From UBA7434 sp042090785 (lineage in GTDB: Bacteria; Pseudomonadota; Gammaproteobacteria; Pseudomonadales; UBA7434): a stretch of 41,228 nt of DNA. Made by a program: the position numbers and the translations under genes. The stretch covers positions 1-41,228 of the forward strand of contig JBELIP010000018.1 of the NCBI GenBank assembly GCA_042090785.1, given 5' to 3'. Each line of letters begins with the position of its first letter. The stretch's first letter is position 1. Positions 24,264 to 32,955 of the stretch are shown piece by piece. A model generated the notes under the pieces. The model saw nothing but the letters and a program-made list of their open reading frames with translations. It was not told the origin of the DNA and searched no databases.

Positions 24264-25514
24264 ATGTTAAAAACCAGTCGTAAGTTCTTAAGACTCGCTG
24301 TCAATTGCTCTGCATTACTGTGGGTTTCTTTTGCTCACGTTTCTAATGCCTCTACTATTCCATCTCCGTGGGTATCAACCACTATATTGATGCAGGAATA
24401 CAATACGATTGTATTGAATAATCTGACGCCGGGCACTTCTGAAATTAATGGTTCTCTTTATGTTGGTGGCATTATCGCCGCTGGCAATGCTCTTTCTGTG
24501 AATTCATCTTTAATGCCTAATGGCTCGCTTGGCGGCTCTATGGTTGTTGGTGGGATTGTTGCTGCTCCTATCCAATTACATGGGAGCGATGTGTTAGTGG
24601 GCGGTATTGTTAATGCGAATTTCAATAATACGGGTGGCGGCAATATTACGGTAGGTGATTCGGTTACAGGTTCAATAACCAATACCAACGGTGGTGATAT
24701 TACGATTGGTGGACAAGCTACAGGCATCATTAATAATGTCGGCGGAGGCAATATTACGGTTAGTGGTTCGATTAATAATACTCTTAATAACCAAAATGGT
24801 GGTGATATCATCGTTGGCGGTGATATCGTTTATGCCTATAACAATGAGGGTGGCGGTACCGTGACGGTTGGTGGCTTTCATAATGGCGGCACAAGCACCC
24901 CAGTCACTTTGCCAGATGTTTCTCTTGGTATTAATGTTGAAGATATCCGCACACGATTTGAAATCCTCTCTAATGATTTGTCGTATTTATCGACTAACGG
25001 TATTGTTGAAGCAGGTAATCTATTAACGCCAGATAGCGAAGGTGGAGCTTCGGTTATTCCACCAAGTGGAACAGCAACGGTTAATGACATTCTTGTCTTC
25101 AATGTTGATGCTAGCTTCTTTGATGGCGAGGCACCTAGCTTCTCTAATAGTGACATTACAACGGTAGTGAATGTGAGTGGTGCTAATTACACCATTACAG
25201 ATTTTGATTTTGATGAAGAATACGAAAATGTCGTTTTTAATTTTTATGAAGCGGTAACGCTTGATATTGATAGTGTCTTTGGTGCTTCTATTCTTGCGCC
25301 ATTTGCCGACACAGAAAATACCAGTGAAATTAAAGGCTCGTTGGTGACGAATAATTATATTAACTCTGGTCTTATTTCGCCGCCTGTTTTTGAGGGTGAT
25401 TTAACACCTTGGGAACCTGAGCCACCAACAAGTGTGCCAGTACCTGCCTCGGCGTGGTTGTTTTTTAGTGCGCTGTTAGCCATGGTTGTTTTACGAAGAG
25501 GCCAAGTACAATAG
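24264..25514 (+). CDS. Choice-of-anchor-A-like surface protein with VPxPA (PEP-CTERM-type) sorting tail
   Basis: A 416-residue exported protein. The signal peptide is about residues 1-29 (ends VSNAS). The N-terminal part (YNTIVLNNLTPGTSEINGSLYVGGIIAAG, residues 46-74) resembles the choice-of-anchor-A domain of secreted adhesin-like proteins. Residues 118-208 contain five Gly/Asn-rich repeats of about 18-19 residues built around GG-N/D-I-T-V-G, a beta-solenoid pattern. The C-terminus is VPVPASAWLFFSALLAMVVLRRGQVQ: a VPxPA motif, a membrane helix and a basic end. This is the tripartite signal recognised by exosortase in PEP-CTERM systems, commonly linked to extracellular polysaccharide. No exosortase gene is in the window. 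The protein has no Cys except in the signal region. The strong promoter upstream suggests good expression. Confidence 0.82.
   Translation: MLKTSRKFLRLAVNCSALLWVSFAHVSNASTIPSPWVSTTILMQEYNTIVLNNLTPGTSEINGSLYVGGIIAAGNALSVNSSLMPNGSLGGSMVVGGIVAAPIQLHGSDVLVGGIVNANFNNTGGGNITVGDSVTGSITNTNGGDITIGGQATGIINNVGGGNITVSGSINNTLNNQNGGDIIVGGDIVYAYNNEGGGTVTVGGFHNGGTSTPVTLPDVSLGINVEDIRTRFEILSNDLSYLSTNGIVEAGNLLTPDSEGGASVIPPSGTATVNDILVFNVDASFFDGEAPSFSNSDITTVVNVSGANYTITDFDFDEEYENVVFNFYEAVTLDIDSVFGASILAPFADTENTSEIKGSLVTNNYINSGLISPPVFEGDLTPWEPEPPTSVPVPASAWLFFSALLAMVVLRRGQVQ
24612..24878 (+). repeat. Coding repeats of the surface protein (beta-solenoid-like)
   Basis: Five imperfect repeats of about 54-57 bp encode GGGNITVG, GGDITIGG, GGGNITVSG, GGDIIVGG and GGGTVTVGG at a spacing of about 18-19 residues. 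Codons vary between copies, so this is an old, protein-level repeat rather than a recent DNA duplication. Confidence 0.75.
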
Positions 25515-25843
25515 TTAGTACTTAGCCTTTTTTGTTGCTTATTGTTTAAATCTTTATATACCGATAGATGTTCATTGTCTGAATGTGTCAGTAAATAGAG
25601 TATTCCGGTTAGTATTCTTGCCAGCCGTTGCCGATTTATTCCCGTTTAGCATTATGCTATTCTTAGCTTTTTCTAATTTTCTATCTTAAATTGCAGCGCT
25701 AGCGCTACAGCTTTGTTTTTTTTGGTTGTCGCTTAGCATCTTTTAGGTAGGTATTCATATTCAGTGTCAGTGTCGTTGCCAGTACTGATGCCAGTACTGA
25801 TGTTAGGCATGCTTTCTTTAAGCGCTAATGAGATCAAAAAATT
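25515..25843. other. Intergenic region between surface protein and carboxyltransferase-like gene
   Basis: About 330 bp with no gene. It contains the 12-bp tandem repeat at 25777-25800. No clear terminator hairpin follows the surface protein, and I could not pick a convincing promoter or HexR-type box. Confidence 0.55.
25777..25800. repeat. 12-bp perfect tandem repeat
   Basis: tgccagtactga is present twice (25777-25788, 25789-25800), 43 bp before the start codon of the carboxyltransferase-like gene. A shorter related element (cagtgtcagtgtcg) precedes it. Confidence 0.85.
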
Positions 25844-27961
25844 GTGAGTAATCATTCTTCATCTTCTGTTTCGGCTATTTCAAATCATCGTGTCAAAATA
25901 GGCTGGGTCTTGCGCGATATGATGCAATCTACAGGCGTATGGACATTTGATGCTGTTCATCTTGCCAGTTTGGTTGAGCACGCCGTGAAGGTTGGGTTTT
26001 CTAGTTTAGAAATTGGTGGCGGTCAGAGTTATCAAATTGCCTTAGAGCATGGCGCTAACCCGTACCAAATTCTCCGTAATGCTAAAGCGGCTGTGGATAA
26101 AACCCATGCTTGCTTGCCGTTACAAGTATTATTACGTGGCGCTAACCAGCTTGGTTTTCAGCATTATGATGAAGATATTCAAAAAAAGAATATAGATTTA
26201 TTAATTGATGCGGCGGGCGATACTGATAAAAGTAAGACGCTGATTATTCGTAATTTTGACGCGCTAAATGACGCTGAAAATTTACGTGTCTCAATTGCTT
26301 ATATGGTAGAGCGTAATTTAAATGCCGGAAAAATAAATGCGGAGGCGGCATCTAAAAATATTACAGCGATTGAAAAGCAAGTACATATTCAGGCGGCATT
26401 ATCGTATGTGCAGCCAGCTACTCATAAAGCGGATGCTTGTTACAGCACTCAATACTATGTTAACTATGCCAAAAAATTAATTACCATTGCGCAGCAAGCG
26501 GGTGGCCAATTAGATTCGTTGTGTATTAAAGATATGAGCGGACAGTTAACGCCAGCTTTAGCGGCAGTGTTAGTGCCTGCTTTAAAAGCATTGGGTTTGC
26601 CGGTTTATTTGCACTGTCATAGTACTGACGAAGCTAAATCATTAGGTACGCAAACTATTGCGATTCAGTGCGGTATAGATGGTATTGAAGTTGCAGTTGA
26701 CCCGCTTGCCGGTGGGGCTTCGCATAATGATATTGAAAACCTATGCTACCTTAATGGTGTTATAGATACTAACCGCGAAGCAATCGTTGAACTTAAAACA
26801 AGCTTGGCAAAAATTTTTGGTGAGCGTGCACGTTTACGAAAAGATACAGCTATTCCGTTAGCAACATTAAAAAAATTAGTTGGTTTAGGTATTCCTGGTG
26901 GGGCTATTCCTTTTATTGTTAAAGATTTGCAAGCCAATGTTTGCGGTATGTTTGGTGTCGAATTAGATGAGGCCTTAGTTTTATTTGAAGAAGAGCTATT
27001 AAGCATTCAGTCACGTCTTGGTTCTGTGCCGTTAGTGACACCAACAGCCGATATTATTGCTAAGCAAACCATTAAAAGCTTGGGTAATCGCCAGCGTTCG
27101 TCGGCTTATCAGTTAGTTGATCCACGCTTTTGTCGTTTAGTGTTAGGTCACTACGGACAAGTGGTTAATCACGCAACGGATAAAGCGGTGACAATAGATC
27201 CTGCACTGGTGACGGAGATTCAAGATTATTGCTCGGCGGTTGAGTTAGACAGTGATGGCTTGCGCAGTAAGGCAGGTCGTGTTTATCCAGCGCCTGAAGT
27301 GTTAACTGAACATCCTGCTATGTTGAGAATTGACCATGACGAAGAGGGTGTTGCTGAATATATTGCCGATTTGTTTAGCCGTTATCCGCAGTCTTGCAAA
27401 AATTTTGCTTTGCGAGATGAATCAATCATGATGCATATTATGCGTCCGGCAGGTAAGACCGATCGTTTACTCACACAAAATATTTTACGTCCTACCGAAA
27501 GTCGATTGCGTATTATTTTGGATAACACTTTGCATTTGTTGCCGGGTAAAGATATCCCAGAATCACGTGAGCAGCTAGCCGATGAAACCACTGATAATTT
27601 ATTATTAGATGCCTTGGGTGACTATGATGGTATTGTGGCTAGTATTCAGGGCTTAGTGCTGAGTGGCGATCAACAAACTATTCGCATGCGGCTGGATGAA
27701 AAAATGCAGGAAGTGATTGATCCTATTTGTGAGGTCAATACAGAGGCTAGAAATAATCGTTACTATATTGAGCGTCGTTTTGTCGCGTTATTTGCGGCAG
27801 CCGTGTTTTGGGATTTACAGCGAGTCTGTCGTCGCACCGGTGCCGATTCGCGGGATAATACTGATGAGATGACGGCAAGAAAGTTAGATCGGATTATTTC
27901 GTCAACGTTAAGAAAGCGCCAACGTGAAGGACGAGGACCAGCGCAGCATTATTTATCATAG
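25844..27961 (+). CDS. OadA/pyruvate-carboxylase-like carboxyltransferase protein without biotinyl domain
   Basis: 705 residues. Residues 17-330 form an HMGL-like TIM barrel as in the alpha subunit of oxaloacetate decarboxylase. The metal-site residues are kept: Asp25 in VLRDMMQS (usual form RDAHQS), the Lys that is carbamylated in the family at 229 in IKDMSGQLTP (usual KDMAGLLTP), and His257/His259 in LHCHST. DPLAGGASH stands for the usual SPLSGGTSQ. A PYC/OADA conserved domain follows (LVTPTADIIAKQ... CRLVLGHYGQ, to about 450). The last 230-250 residues are helical and charged and contain no AMKM biotin-attachment motif; I do not recognise them. No beta or gamma decarboxylase subunit or biotin carboxylase is adjacent. 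The start is GTG with a poor ribosome site. Substrate and function are unknown; pyruvate/oxaloacetate chemistry is a family-based guess. Confidence 0.8.
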   Translation: MSNHSSSSVSAISNHRVKIGWVLRDMMQSTGVWTFDAVHLASLVEHAVKVGFSSLEIGGGQSYQIALEHGANPYQILRNAKAAVDKTHACLPLQVLLRGANQLGFQHYDEDIQKKNIDLLIDAAGDTDKSKTLIIRNFDALNDAENLRVSIAYMVERNLNAGKINAEAASKNITAIEKQVHIQAALSYVQPATHKADACYSTQYYVNYAKKLITIAQQAGGQLDSLCIKDMSGQLTPALAAVLVPALKALGLPVYLHCHSTDEAKSLGTQTIAIQCGIDGIEVAVDPLAGGASHNDIENLCYLNGVIDTNREAIVELKTSLAKIFGERARLRKDTAIPLATLKKLVGLGIPGGAIPFIVKDLQANVCGMFGVELDEALVLFEEELLSIQSRLGSVPLVTPTADIIAKQTIKSLGNRQRSSAYQLVDPRFCRLVLGHYGQVVNHATDKAVTIDPALVTEIQDYCSAVELDSDGLRSKAGRVYPAPEVLTEHPAMLRIDHDEEGVAEYIADLFSRYPQSCKNFALRDESIMMHIMRPAGKTDRLLTQNILRPTESRLRIILDNTLHLLPGKDIPESREQLADETTDNLLLDALGDYDGIVASIQGLVLSGDQQTIRMRLDEKMQEVIDPICEVNTEARNNRYYIERRFVALFAAAVFWDLQRVCRRTGADSRDNTDEMTARKLDRIISSTLRKRQREGRGPAQHYLS

Positions 27962-27996
27962 CTGCTGCGCTAGTGCATCGAATTTTCATTTAAGCA

Positions 27997-29016
27997 TTAA
28001 GCAGCATCTAACTCAACAATGACTTTTGCATTGTCTAGCATGCGGTTAGAGAAACCCCATTCGTTATCGTACCAACCTAACACTTTCACACAGTTGCCAA
28101 TCACTTTAGTTTGCGAGCTATCAAAAATACATGATGCTGGGTTGTGATTGAAATCAGAAGAAACTAATGGCAATGCATTAACGTCAAGAATATCACTTAA
28201 CTCATTTTCGGCCGCCGAAGTTAAAATAGCATTAACTTCTTCTGCAGTGGTTGCCTTAGTTGATTGAAAAGTAAAATCGACTAATGATGTGTTGATAACA
28301 GGTACTCTAACCGCTAAGCCGTCGAGCTTACCTTGTAGTGAAGGAATAACCTGACCAATAGCGCTAGCAGCACCGGTTTTAGTTGGAATCATTGAATGTG
28401 TTGCCGAGCGGGCGCGACGTAAATCAGTATGGTAAACATCGGTTAACACTTGGTCATTGGTATACGAGTGAATAGTGTTTGCTAATCCAGACTCAATACC
28501 GACAGTGTTATTTAACGCATAGGCCAGTGGAGCTAGGCAGTTAGTGGTGCAAGAAGCGTTAGAAATAATTTTATCATTAGCAGTAAGAATGGAATGGTTT
28601 ACACCGTAAACAACCATCGCATCTAGGTCAGTGCCCGGTGCAGAAATCAAAACGCGTTTTGCGCCTGCTTCTAAATGTTGGCCTGCGGCATCACGCTTAG
28701 TAAACAAGCCAGTACATTCCATGACTAAATCGATATTCATATCAGCCCATGGCAAGGCTTTAGGGTCACGTTCTGCTAAAGCACGAATAGCGTCGCCATT
28801 AACAACAATATCTTGTCCGTTAACTTCAACATTACCAGCAAATTGACCGTGTGCTGTGTCGTATTTTAAAAGGTGAGCGTTAATATCGACCGAGCCCAGA
28901 TCATTAATGGCAACAATAGTGTATGGCAATGAATGGCCTTGGGCTTTTCTTTCGTAATAGGCTCTAAGGACGTTTCTGCCGATTCGGCCGAAACCGTTAA
29001 TAGCGATGCGGTACAT
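27997..29016 (-). CDS. gap: Glyceraldehyde-3-phosphate dehydrogenase, type I (pseudomonad GapA type)
   Basis: Interconverts glyceraldehyde-3-phosphate and 1,3-bisphosphoglycerate with NAD(P). The 339 residues begin with the Rossmann motif INGFGRIGRNVLRAYY. The catalytic Cys156 is in SNASCTTNC. TIHSYTNDQVLTDVYHTDLRRARSA and SSDFNHNP resemble Pseudomonas GapA more than the canonical TVHAYTGDQ enzymes, and partly resemble erythrose-4-phosphate dehydrogenase. INDLG at the cofactor-binding strand end has Asp-Leu, usually seen with NAD preference. AGGAG stands 7 nt before the ATG. Two HexR-type operators lie 80-147 bp upstream and hexR is the next gene up, so control by Entner-Doudoroff intermediates is very likely. 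Epd activity is the main alternative. Confidence 0.94.
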   Translation of the reverse strand: MYRIAINGFGRIGRNVLRAYYERKAQGHSLPYTIVAINDLGSVDINAHLLKYDTAHGQFAGNVEVNGQDIVVNGDAIRALAERDPKALPWADMNIDLVMECTGLFTKRDAAGQHLEAGAKRVLISAPGTDLDAMVVYGVNHSILTANDKIISNASCTTNCLAPLAYALNNTVGIESGLANTIHSYTNDQVLTDVYHTDLRRARSATHSMIPTKTGAASAIGQVIPSLQGKLDGLAVRVPVINTSLVDFTFQSTKATTAEEVNAILTSAAENELSDILDVNALPLVSSDFNHNPASCIFDSSQTKVIGNCVKVLGWYDNEWGFSNRMLDNAKVIVELDAA

Positions 29017-29095
29017 GGGATCTCCTGCTGAGATATATTAGCGTTATTTTTGGGAGTGGCGCGCGGATTACGGCCAATCGAATCTGGGCAATAAG

Positions 29096-29110
29096 AGTAA
29101 TAAAATTACA
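29096..29110. promoter_or_regulatory. HexR-type operator, gap-proximal
   Basis: agtaataaaattaca matches 13 of 15 positions of the HexR consensus tgtaattaaattaca described for Shewanella and relatives. It lies 80 bp upstream of the gap start, between gap and hexR. Confidence 0.72.
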
Positions 29111-29147
29111 CCTTTAGTGCAATATTTGATGGCTGAAAACGGTTGAA

Positions 29148-29162
29148 TGTAATTTTATTACA
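29148..29162. promoter_or_regulatory. HexR-type operator, hexR-proximal
   Basis: tgtaattttattaca, a near-perfect palindrome, matches 13 of 15 positions of the HexR consensus. Its centre is 52 bp from the centre of the other box (about five helical turns), so two HexR dimers could sit on one DNA face. Confidence 0.75.
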
Positions 29163-29184
29163 TAAAAGAGGGCGTTTTTTATAC

Positions 29185-29226
29185 GAAAAGCAAAGCTCAG
29201 TTAACGATTTAGTTTTGTTAGCTTTG
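29185..29226 (-). terminator. Possible terminator of hexR
   Basis: On the minus strand caaagct (plus 29220-29226) pairs with agctttg (plus 29191-29197) and is followed by cttttc. The loop is long and the U-tract short, so leakage into gap is possible. Confidence 0.4.
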
Positions 29227-29273
29227 TCATGGCTAAGAATAAGGAATAAGAGCAAGAGGCTTTAAGTTAATGC

Positions 29274-30116
29274 TTAAAGGCCAGGCTTTTTGGTTTCGGC
29301 CACCGAGGCTTTAATGCGCATAAGGTGATCGGCGAATGCGCCGCCCATTTGCAGTGCCACACCCGATACCAGTATATCGATAAGTGACAGTTGAGCGATG
29401 CGCGAGGTCATGGGTGTGTACATATCGGTATCTTCATCATTGCCGACGGGTAACACGGTGGTGCAATGTTTGGCGAGCGGGGAATCAAGGCTGGTTATAC
29501 CAATAATACTGGCTTCGGTTGCGGCAGCAATATTGGCGGCATCAATCACCGAGTGAGTGCGGCCCGTGTAAGAGATAAACACGGCGACATCGTTTTTAGT
29601 GAGGCCGGTTGCCACAATACGCTGATTTAATACATCGACATGAGCAATAGCGGGTTTTTTAAAGCGCAGAAATTTATGTTGTGCATCAAGCGCAACCGAA
29701 CCTGATGCGCCATGGCCAAAAAAGTAGATTGCATTGGCATTGGTGAGCATGGATATTGCCGAGGCGAGAGTTGCGGTATCGCAGGCTTCTTGCGCCATGG
29801 CTAGGCTGGCATGCGTTGAGTCAAAGACTTTACTAATAATTTCGCTAACGCTGTCGTTAAAATCAATATTACGGGCAATTTTTCCCTGTGTGCTTGATAG
29901 TTCGCCAGATAGCTTAACTTTAAAATCGGGATAGCCTTTGCAGCCTAAAGAACGGCACAGTCGGTTTACACTGGGTTCGCTGACGTTAGAGCGTCTGGCC
30001 AATTCGGCAATGGGCAAACTCAAGGCGGCTTGAGGGTCGTCCAGTATTGTATCGGCCACTTGTTGCGCTGTTTTGCTAAATGTTTTGCGGTTATTTAATT
30101 GCTGTAGCAAACCCAT
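29274..30116 (-). CDS. hexR: HexR, RpiR-family regulator of central carbon metabolism
   Basis: A 280-residue transcription factor. Residues 1-77 form the RpiR helix-turn-helix (IAELARRSNVSEPSVNRLCRSLGCKGYPDFKVKL). Residues 110-265 form the SIS sugar-phosphate domain (YFFGHGASGSVALDAQHKFLRFKKP, then VFISYTGRTHSVIDA). Both sections closely follow Pseudomonas and E. coli HexR, including the EDTDMYTPMTSRIAQL stretch. HexR binds 2-keto-3-deoxy-6-phosphogluconate, which releases it from DNA. The two operators lie between it and gap on the same strand. No box is seen upstream of hexR itself. zwf, edd and glk, its usual neighbours, are not in the window. Confidence 0.93.
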   Translation of the reverse strand: MGLLQQLNNRKTFSKTAQQVADTILDDPQAALSLPIAELARRSNVSEPSVNRLCRSLGCKGYPDFKVKLSGELSSTQGKIARNIDFNDSVSEIISKVFDSTHASLAMAQEACDTATLASAISMLTNANAIYFFGHGASGSVALDAQHKFLRFKKPAIAHVDVLNQRIVATGLTKNDVAVFISYTGRTHSVIDAANIAAATEASIIGITSLDSPLAKHCTTVLPVGNDEDTDMYTPMTSRIAQLSLIDILVSGVALQMGGAFADHLMRIKASVAETKKPGL

Positions 30117-30399
30117 GAAAATATACGCCAGTGTTGAATGAATGCCAGCATCCTAGCTCAGGCATTGAAATTTGTCGAGAATAGCTGCATTTATGACCAT
30201 GATGGGGGGCTATATTAGGGGCGACTTAAGGCTAGCTTGTTTTAGAAGTTTTGAATTAGCCTTATTCATTTTAGGTTTTCTTTTTGTGGAGCATGCTGTG
30301 ATAATGGCCGGAAATGGCAGTAGATATGGGCTATAAATAATAGTTAGATTTTTCTGCGGTTTATTTGTATGTTAATAAATTTTTTAGGAATTTGAGTCA
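30117..30399. other. Intergenic region between divergent hexR and octaheme cytochrome genes
   Basis: About 280 bp without a gene. It must hold two divergent promoters, but I found no good consensus pair and no HexR-type palindrome. Confidence 0.5.
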
Positions 30400-32892
30400 T
30401 TGAGTCATCGTAACGCCTTTTTTGCTTTTACCGTTGTGCTTGTTGTTGTGGCAGTGGCTATATATTTTTTGCCGTTCAAAGAAAATAGTTTAAATAAGTT
30501 ACCAACTGAAGCGCAGGCTTTAACACCAGTAAAAACACAACCAACAGCAGCACAAAAAAAAATAAAAAATGCTGTTGAGCCAATTGAGAAAGCGCTTTTT
30601 GTTGGTAGTGAGCAGTGTGCCAGTTGCCATCAATCGCAGCATCAACTTTGGCAGCAATCACATCACCGCCATGCTTTCGCGCCAGCTAATGCTAATTCCG
30701 TGCTGGGTGATTTTTCGTCGGTAGCGGTCAATTACACCGATGGTGTTGCAACATTTGAGCAAAGACAGTTATCGAACAAAATAGATTATCAAATTCGTTT
30801 AACCGGTTCTGTATCTCATAAAGAAGAAAAAATTTATCCAGTGGTTTATACATTGGGTGTTTTTCCGTTGCAGCAATATATTGTGGAAACGCGCCCAGGC
30901 AATTACCAAGTATTTGCTGTGGCATGGGATGCAAGAAAAGCCGAGCAGGGCGGTCAGCGTTGGATGGATTTATCCGCATCATCTACGCCGGATGATCCAC
31001 TGAATTGGCGTCATTATTTTCAAAACTGGAACAGCCAGTGTGCGTCCTGCCATACCACTAATTTTGCTACCAATGCTTCTATCAATACCCATGAAGAGCA
31101 TCCGGTTTTTAATTCAACTTGGTCAGAGCCTGCGGTAAGTTGTGAGTCTTGTCATGGCCCAGCAAGTGGGCATATAACATGGGCCACCCATCAAAAAGCA
31201 AGTAAAGCGGATGGCATGCTTGCCAGTAAAGGATTAGTGCGTCAATTAGCCACTGTCGATAAGTGGCAGTTTGTAGGGGATGACCCGATTGCTCAACTTG
31301 TCACTTCGTCTAACGAGTCAACATCCATGCCGGTTGTTGACGGTTGTGCAAGCTGCCACAGTTTACGGCAACCTATCAGTGCTCAGTCTTATGAAGCTAA
31401 ACATTTTGATAAAGCAACTCAAGCTGATTGGCTTAATGATTTTGAGCCTACGCGTGTGCGAGAGCCTTTGTATTTTGCTGATGGTCAGATCCGTGAAGAA
31501 GTATTTGTTTATGGCTCTTTTGCGCAAAGTAAAATGGCTCATGCAGGGGTAACGTGCTTGAATTGCCATGATGCACATAGCGGTCAGGTAAAGGATTTTG
31601 ATGAGCATCAGCTAGCGTCGCCATCTAATGATGCTGTTTGTGCACAATGCCATCGTGCTGATGTGTTTGCGGTTGAGTCGCACCATCATCATCCGTTAGA
31701 GAGTGAATCTGCGCGCTGTGTGACTTGTCATATGCCTGAGCGCACTTATATGGGTGTGGACACAAGGCGAGATCATAGCTTTCAAAAACCTTCGCCAGCA
31801 TTAAGCGAATGGTTAGATACTCCTAACGTTTGTACTCAATGTCATGAAGGTAATACAAATGCATGGGCGGTAGAGCAGTTAGAGCAATGGCATCAATTAG
31901 CACCAATAGGCGAAAGTAAAGAAGTAGATTTTGCTAGTTGGTTGTTATCGTTTGCAAAAATTAATGCCCGTTTTAATCAGGCGAGTGGGGCGGAGCGAGT
32001 GAAGTTGAATGACTCATTGGCTGCACTCGAAAATCAGCGTTATCAATTGTTGGCCTCACCTAAAACGCCTGCCATGAAAAAGTCTATGCTGCTGGATGGT
32101 ATGCCGATTAATAATCAACAGGCTTTTGAGGTATTAGTATCACGATTATCAGATACTGATGTGGTGGTGCGATTGTCGGCAATTGCCATTATCCGTCATT
32201 TTGATTTAGCTAATCGTCAGCAGTTGTTGTTACCTTTATTAAAAGACCCAATAAAGTCTGTACGCTTTGCAGCAACGCTTGCCCTCGCTGATTTATTGGT
32301 AGCACCTAATTTTAATGATTTAAAAAATAAAAAAGTATTAAAAGAAAATATCACACAATTTATTTCAGCTTATCAGCATCATGGTGACTTACTTGCCTCG
32401 CAAATGACGTTGGCCGATCTCTATCGAAGAATGAATGATTGGGATGCGGTAATTGTTGCTTATCAAAAAGCGTTGCTGTTAGTACCGTCTTATGTGCCGG
32501 CGTTAGTAAATTTAGCTGATGTTTATCGAATGCGCCAAGCCGATGGTAAGGCTGAAACATTATTGCTTAAAGCCATTGCCGTTACTCGAGATGATGCACG
32601 CCAATTGGCGGATGATGCGGGCGATATTTATTTGTCAGCGCTGCAGCAGCAGGCTTCGGTTGAATATGCGCTGGGTTTACTCTATGCCCGTAATAAGGAT
32701 TATATTAAGGCGTCAGAATCATTAAGCAGCGCAGTGCAGTTGGCCCCGGCCAATCCTGATTATTTTTATGCCTATTTATTGATATTGGATGGTCTTAATC
32801 AGCGAAGCAAAGCGCTGGATATATTACAGCGTTCGCCTTTAACTGCACGCCACAAGCAACTTGTGGCGTTATTAGGTCAGTGGCAGCAGTAG
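30400..32892 (+). CDS. Octaheme c-type cytochrome with HEAT and TPR C-terminal region
   Basis: 830 residues. An N-terminal hydrophobic segment (residues 7-26) acts as signal or membrane anchor, placing the rest in the periplasm. Eight CXXCH heme sites have their first Cys at residues 73, 214, 248, 316, 386, 414, 440 and 478. A 130-residue spacer separates hemes 1 and 2. Several lone His residues (for example HHHH before site 7) could be distal ligands. After residue 500 come helical repeats: a HEAT-like stretch (VVVRLSAIAIIRHF... SVRFAATLALADLL, about 580-630) and three TPR-like units (about 655-800). The start is TTG at 30400; agga stands 13 nt upstream and no in-frame ATG exists nearby. Related heme-TPR proteins occur in marine bacteria, but the electron donor and acceptor are unknown. 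No heme lyase or quinol oxidase gene is adjacent. Confidence 0.88.
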   Translation: MSHRNAFFAFTVVLVVVAVAIYFLPFKENSLNKLPTEAQALTPVKTQPTAAQKKIKNAVEPIEKALFVGSEQCASCHQSQHQLWQQSHHRHAFAPANANSVLGDFSSVAVNYTDGVATFEQRQLSNKIDYQIRLTGSVSHKEEKIYPVVYTLGVFPLQQYIVETRPGNYQVFAVAWDARKAEQGGQRWMDLSASSTPDDPLNWRHYFQNWNSQCASCHTTNFATNASINTHEEHPVFNSTWSEPAVSCESCHGPASGHITWATHQKASKADGMLASKGLVRQLATVDKWQFVGDDPIAQLVTSSNESTSMPVVDGCASCHSLRQPISAQSYEAKHFDKATQADWLNDFEPTRVREPLYFADGQIREEVFVYGSFAQSKMAHAGVTCLNCHDAHSGQVKDFDEHQLASPSNDAVCAQCHRADVFAVESHHHHPLESESARCVTCHMPERTYMGVDTRRDHSFQKPSPALSEWLDTPNVCTQCHEGNTNAWAVEQLEQWHQLAPIGESKEVDFASWLLSFAKINARFNQASGAERVKLNDSLAALENQRYQLLASPKTPAMKKSMLLDGMPINNQQAFEVLVSRLSDTDVVVRLSAIAIIRHFDLANRQQLLLPLLKDPIKSVRFAATLALADLLVAPNFNDLKNKKVLKENITQFISAYQHHGDLLASQMTLADLYRRMNDWDAVIVAYQKALLLVPSYVPALVNLADVYRMRQADGKAETLLLKAIAVTRDDARQLADDAGDIYLSALQQQASVEYALGLLYARNKDYIKASESLSSAVQLAPANPDYFYAYLLILDGLNQRSKALDILQRSPLTARHKQLVALLGQWQQ

Positions 32893-32955
32893 CTTTATAG
32901 GCTGTGATACAATGCCCGCGATTTTTCCGACGATTATTTTAGTAAAAGATACCTC

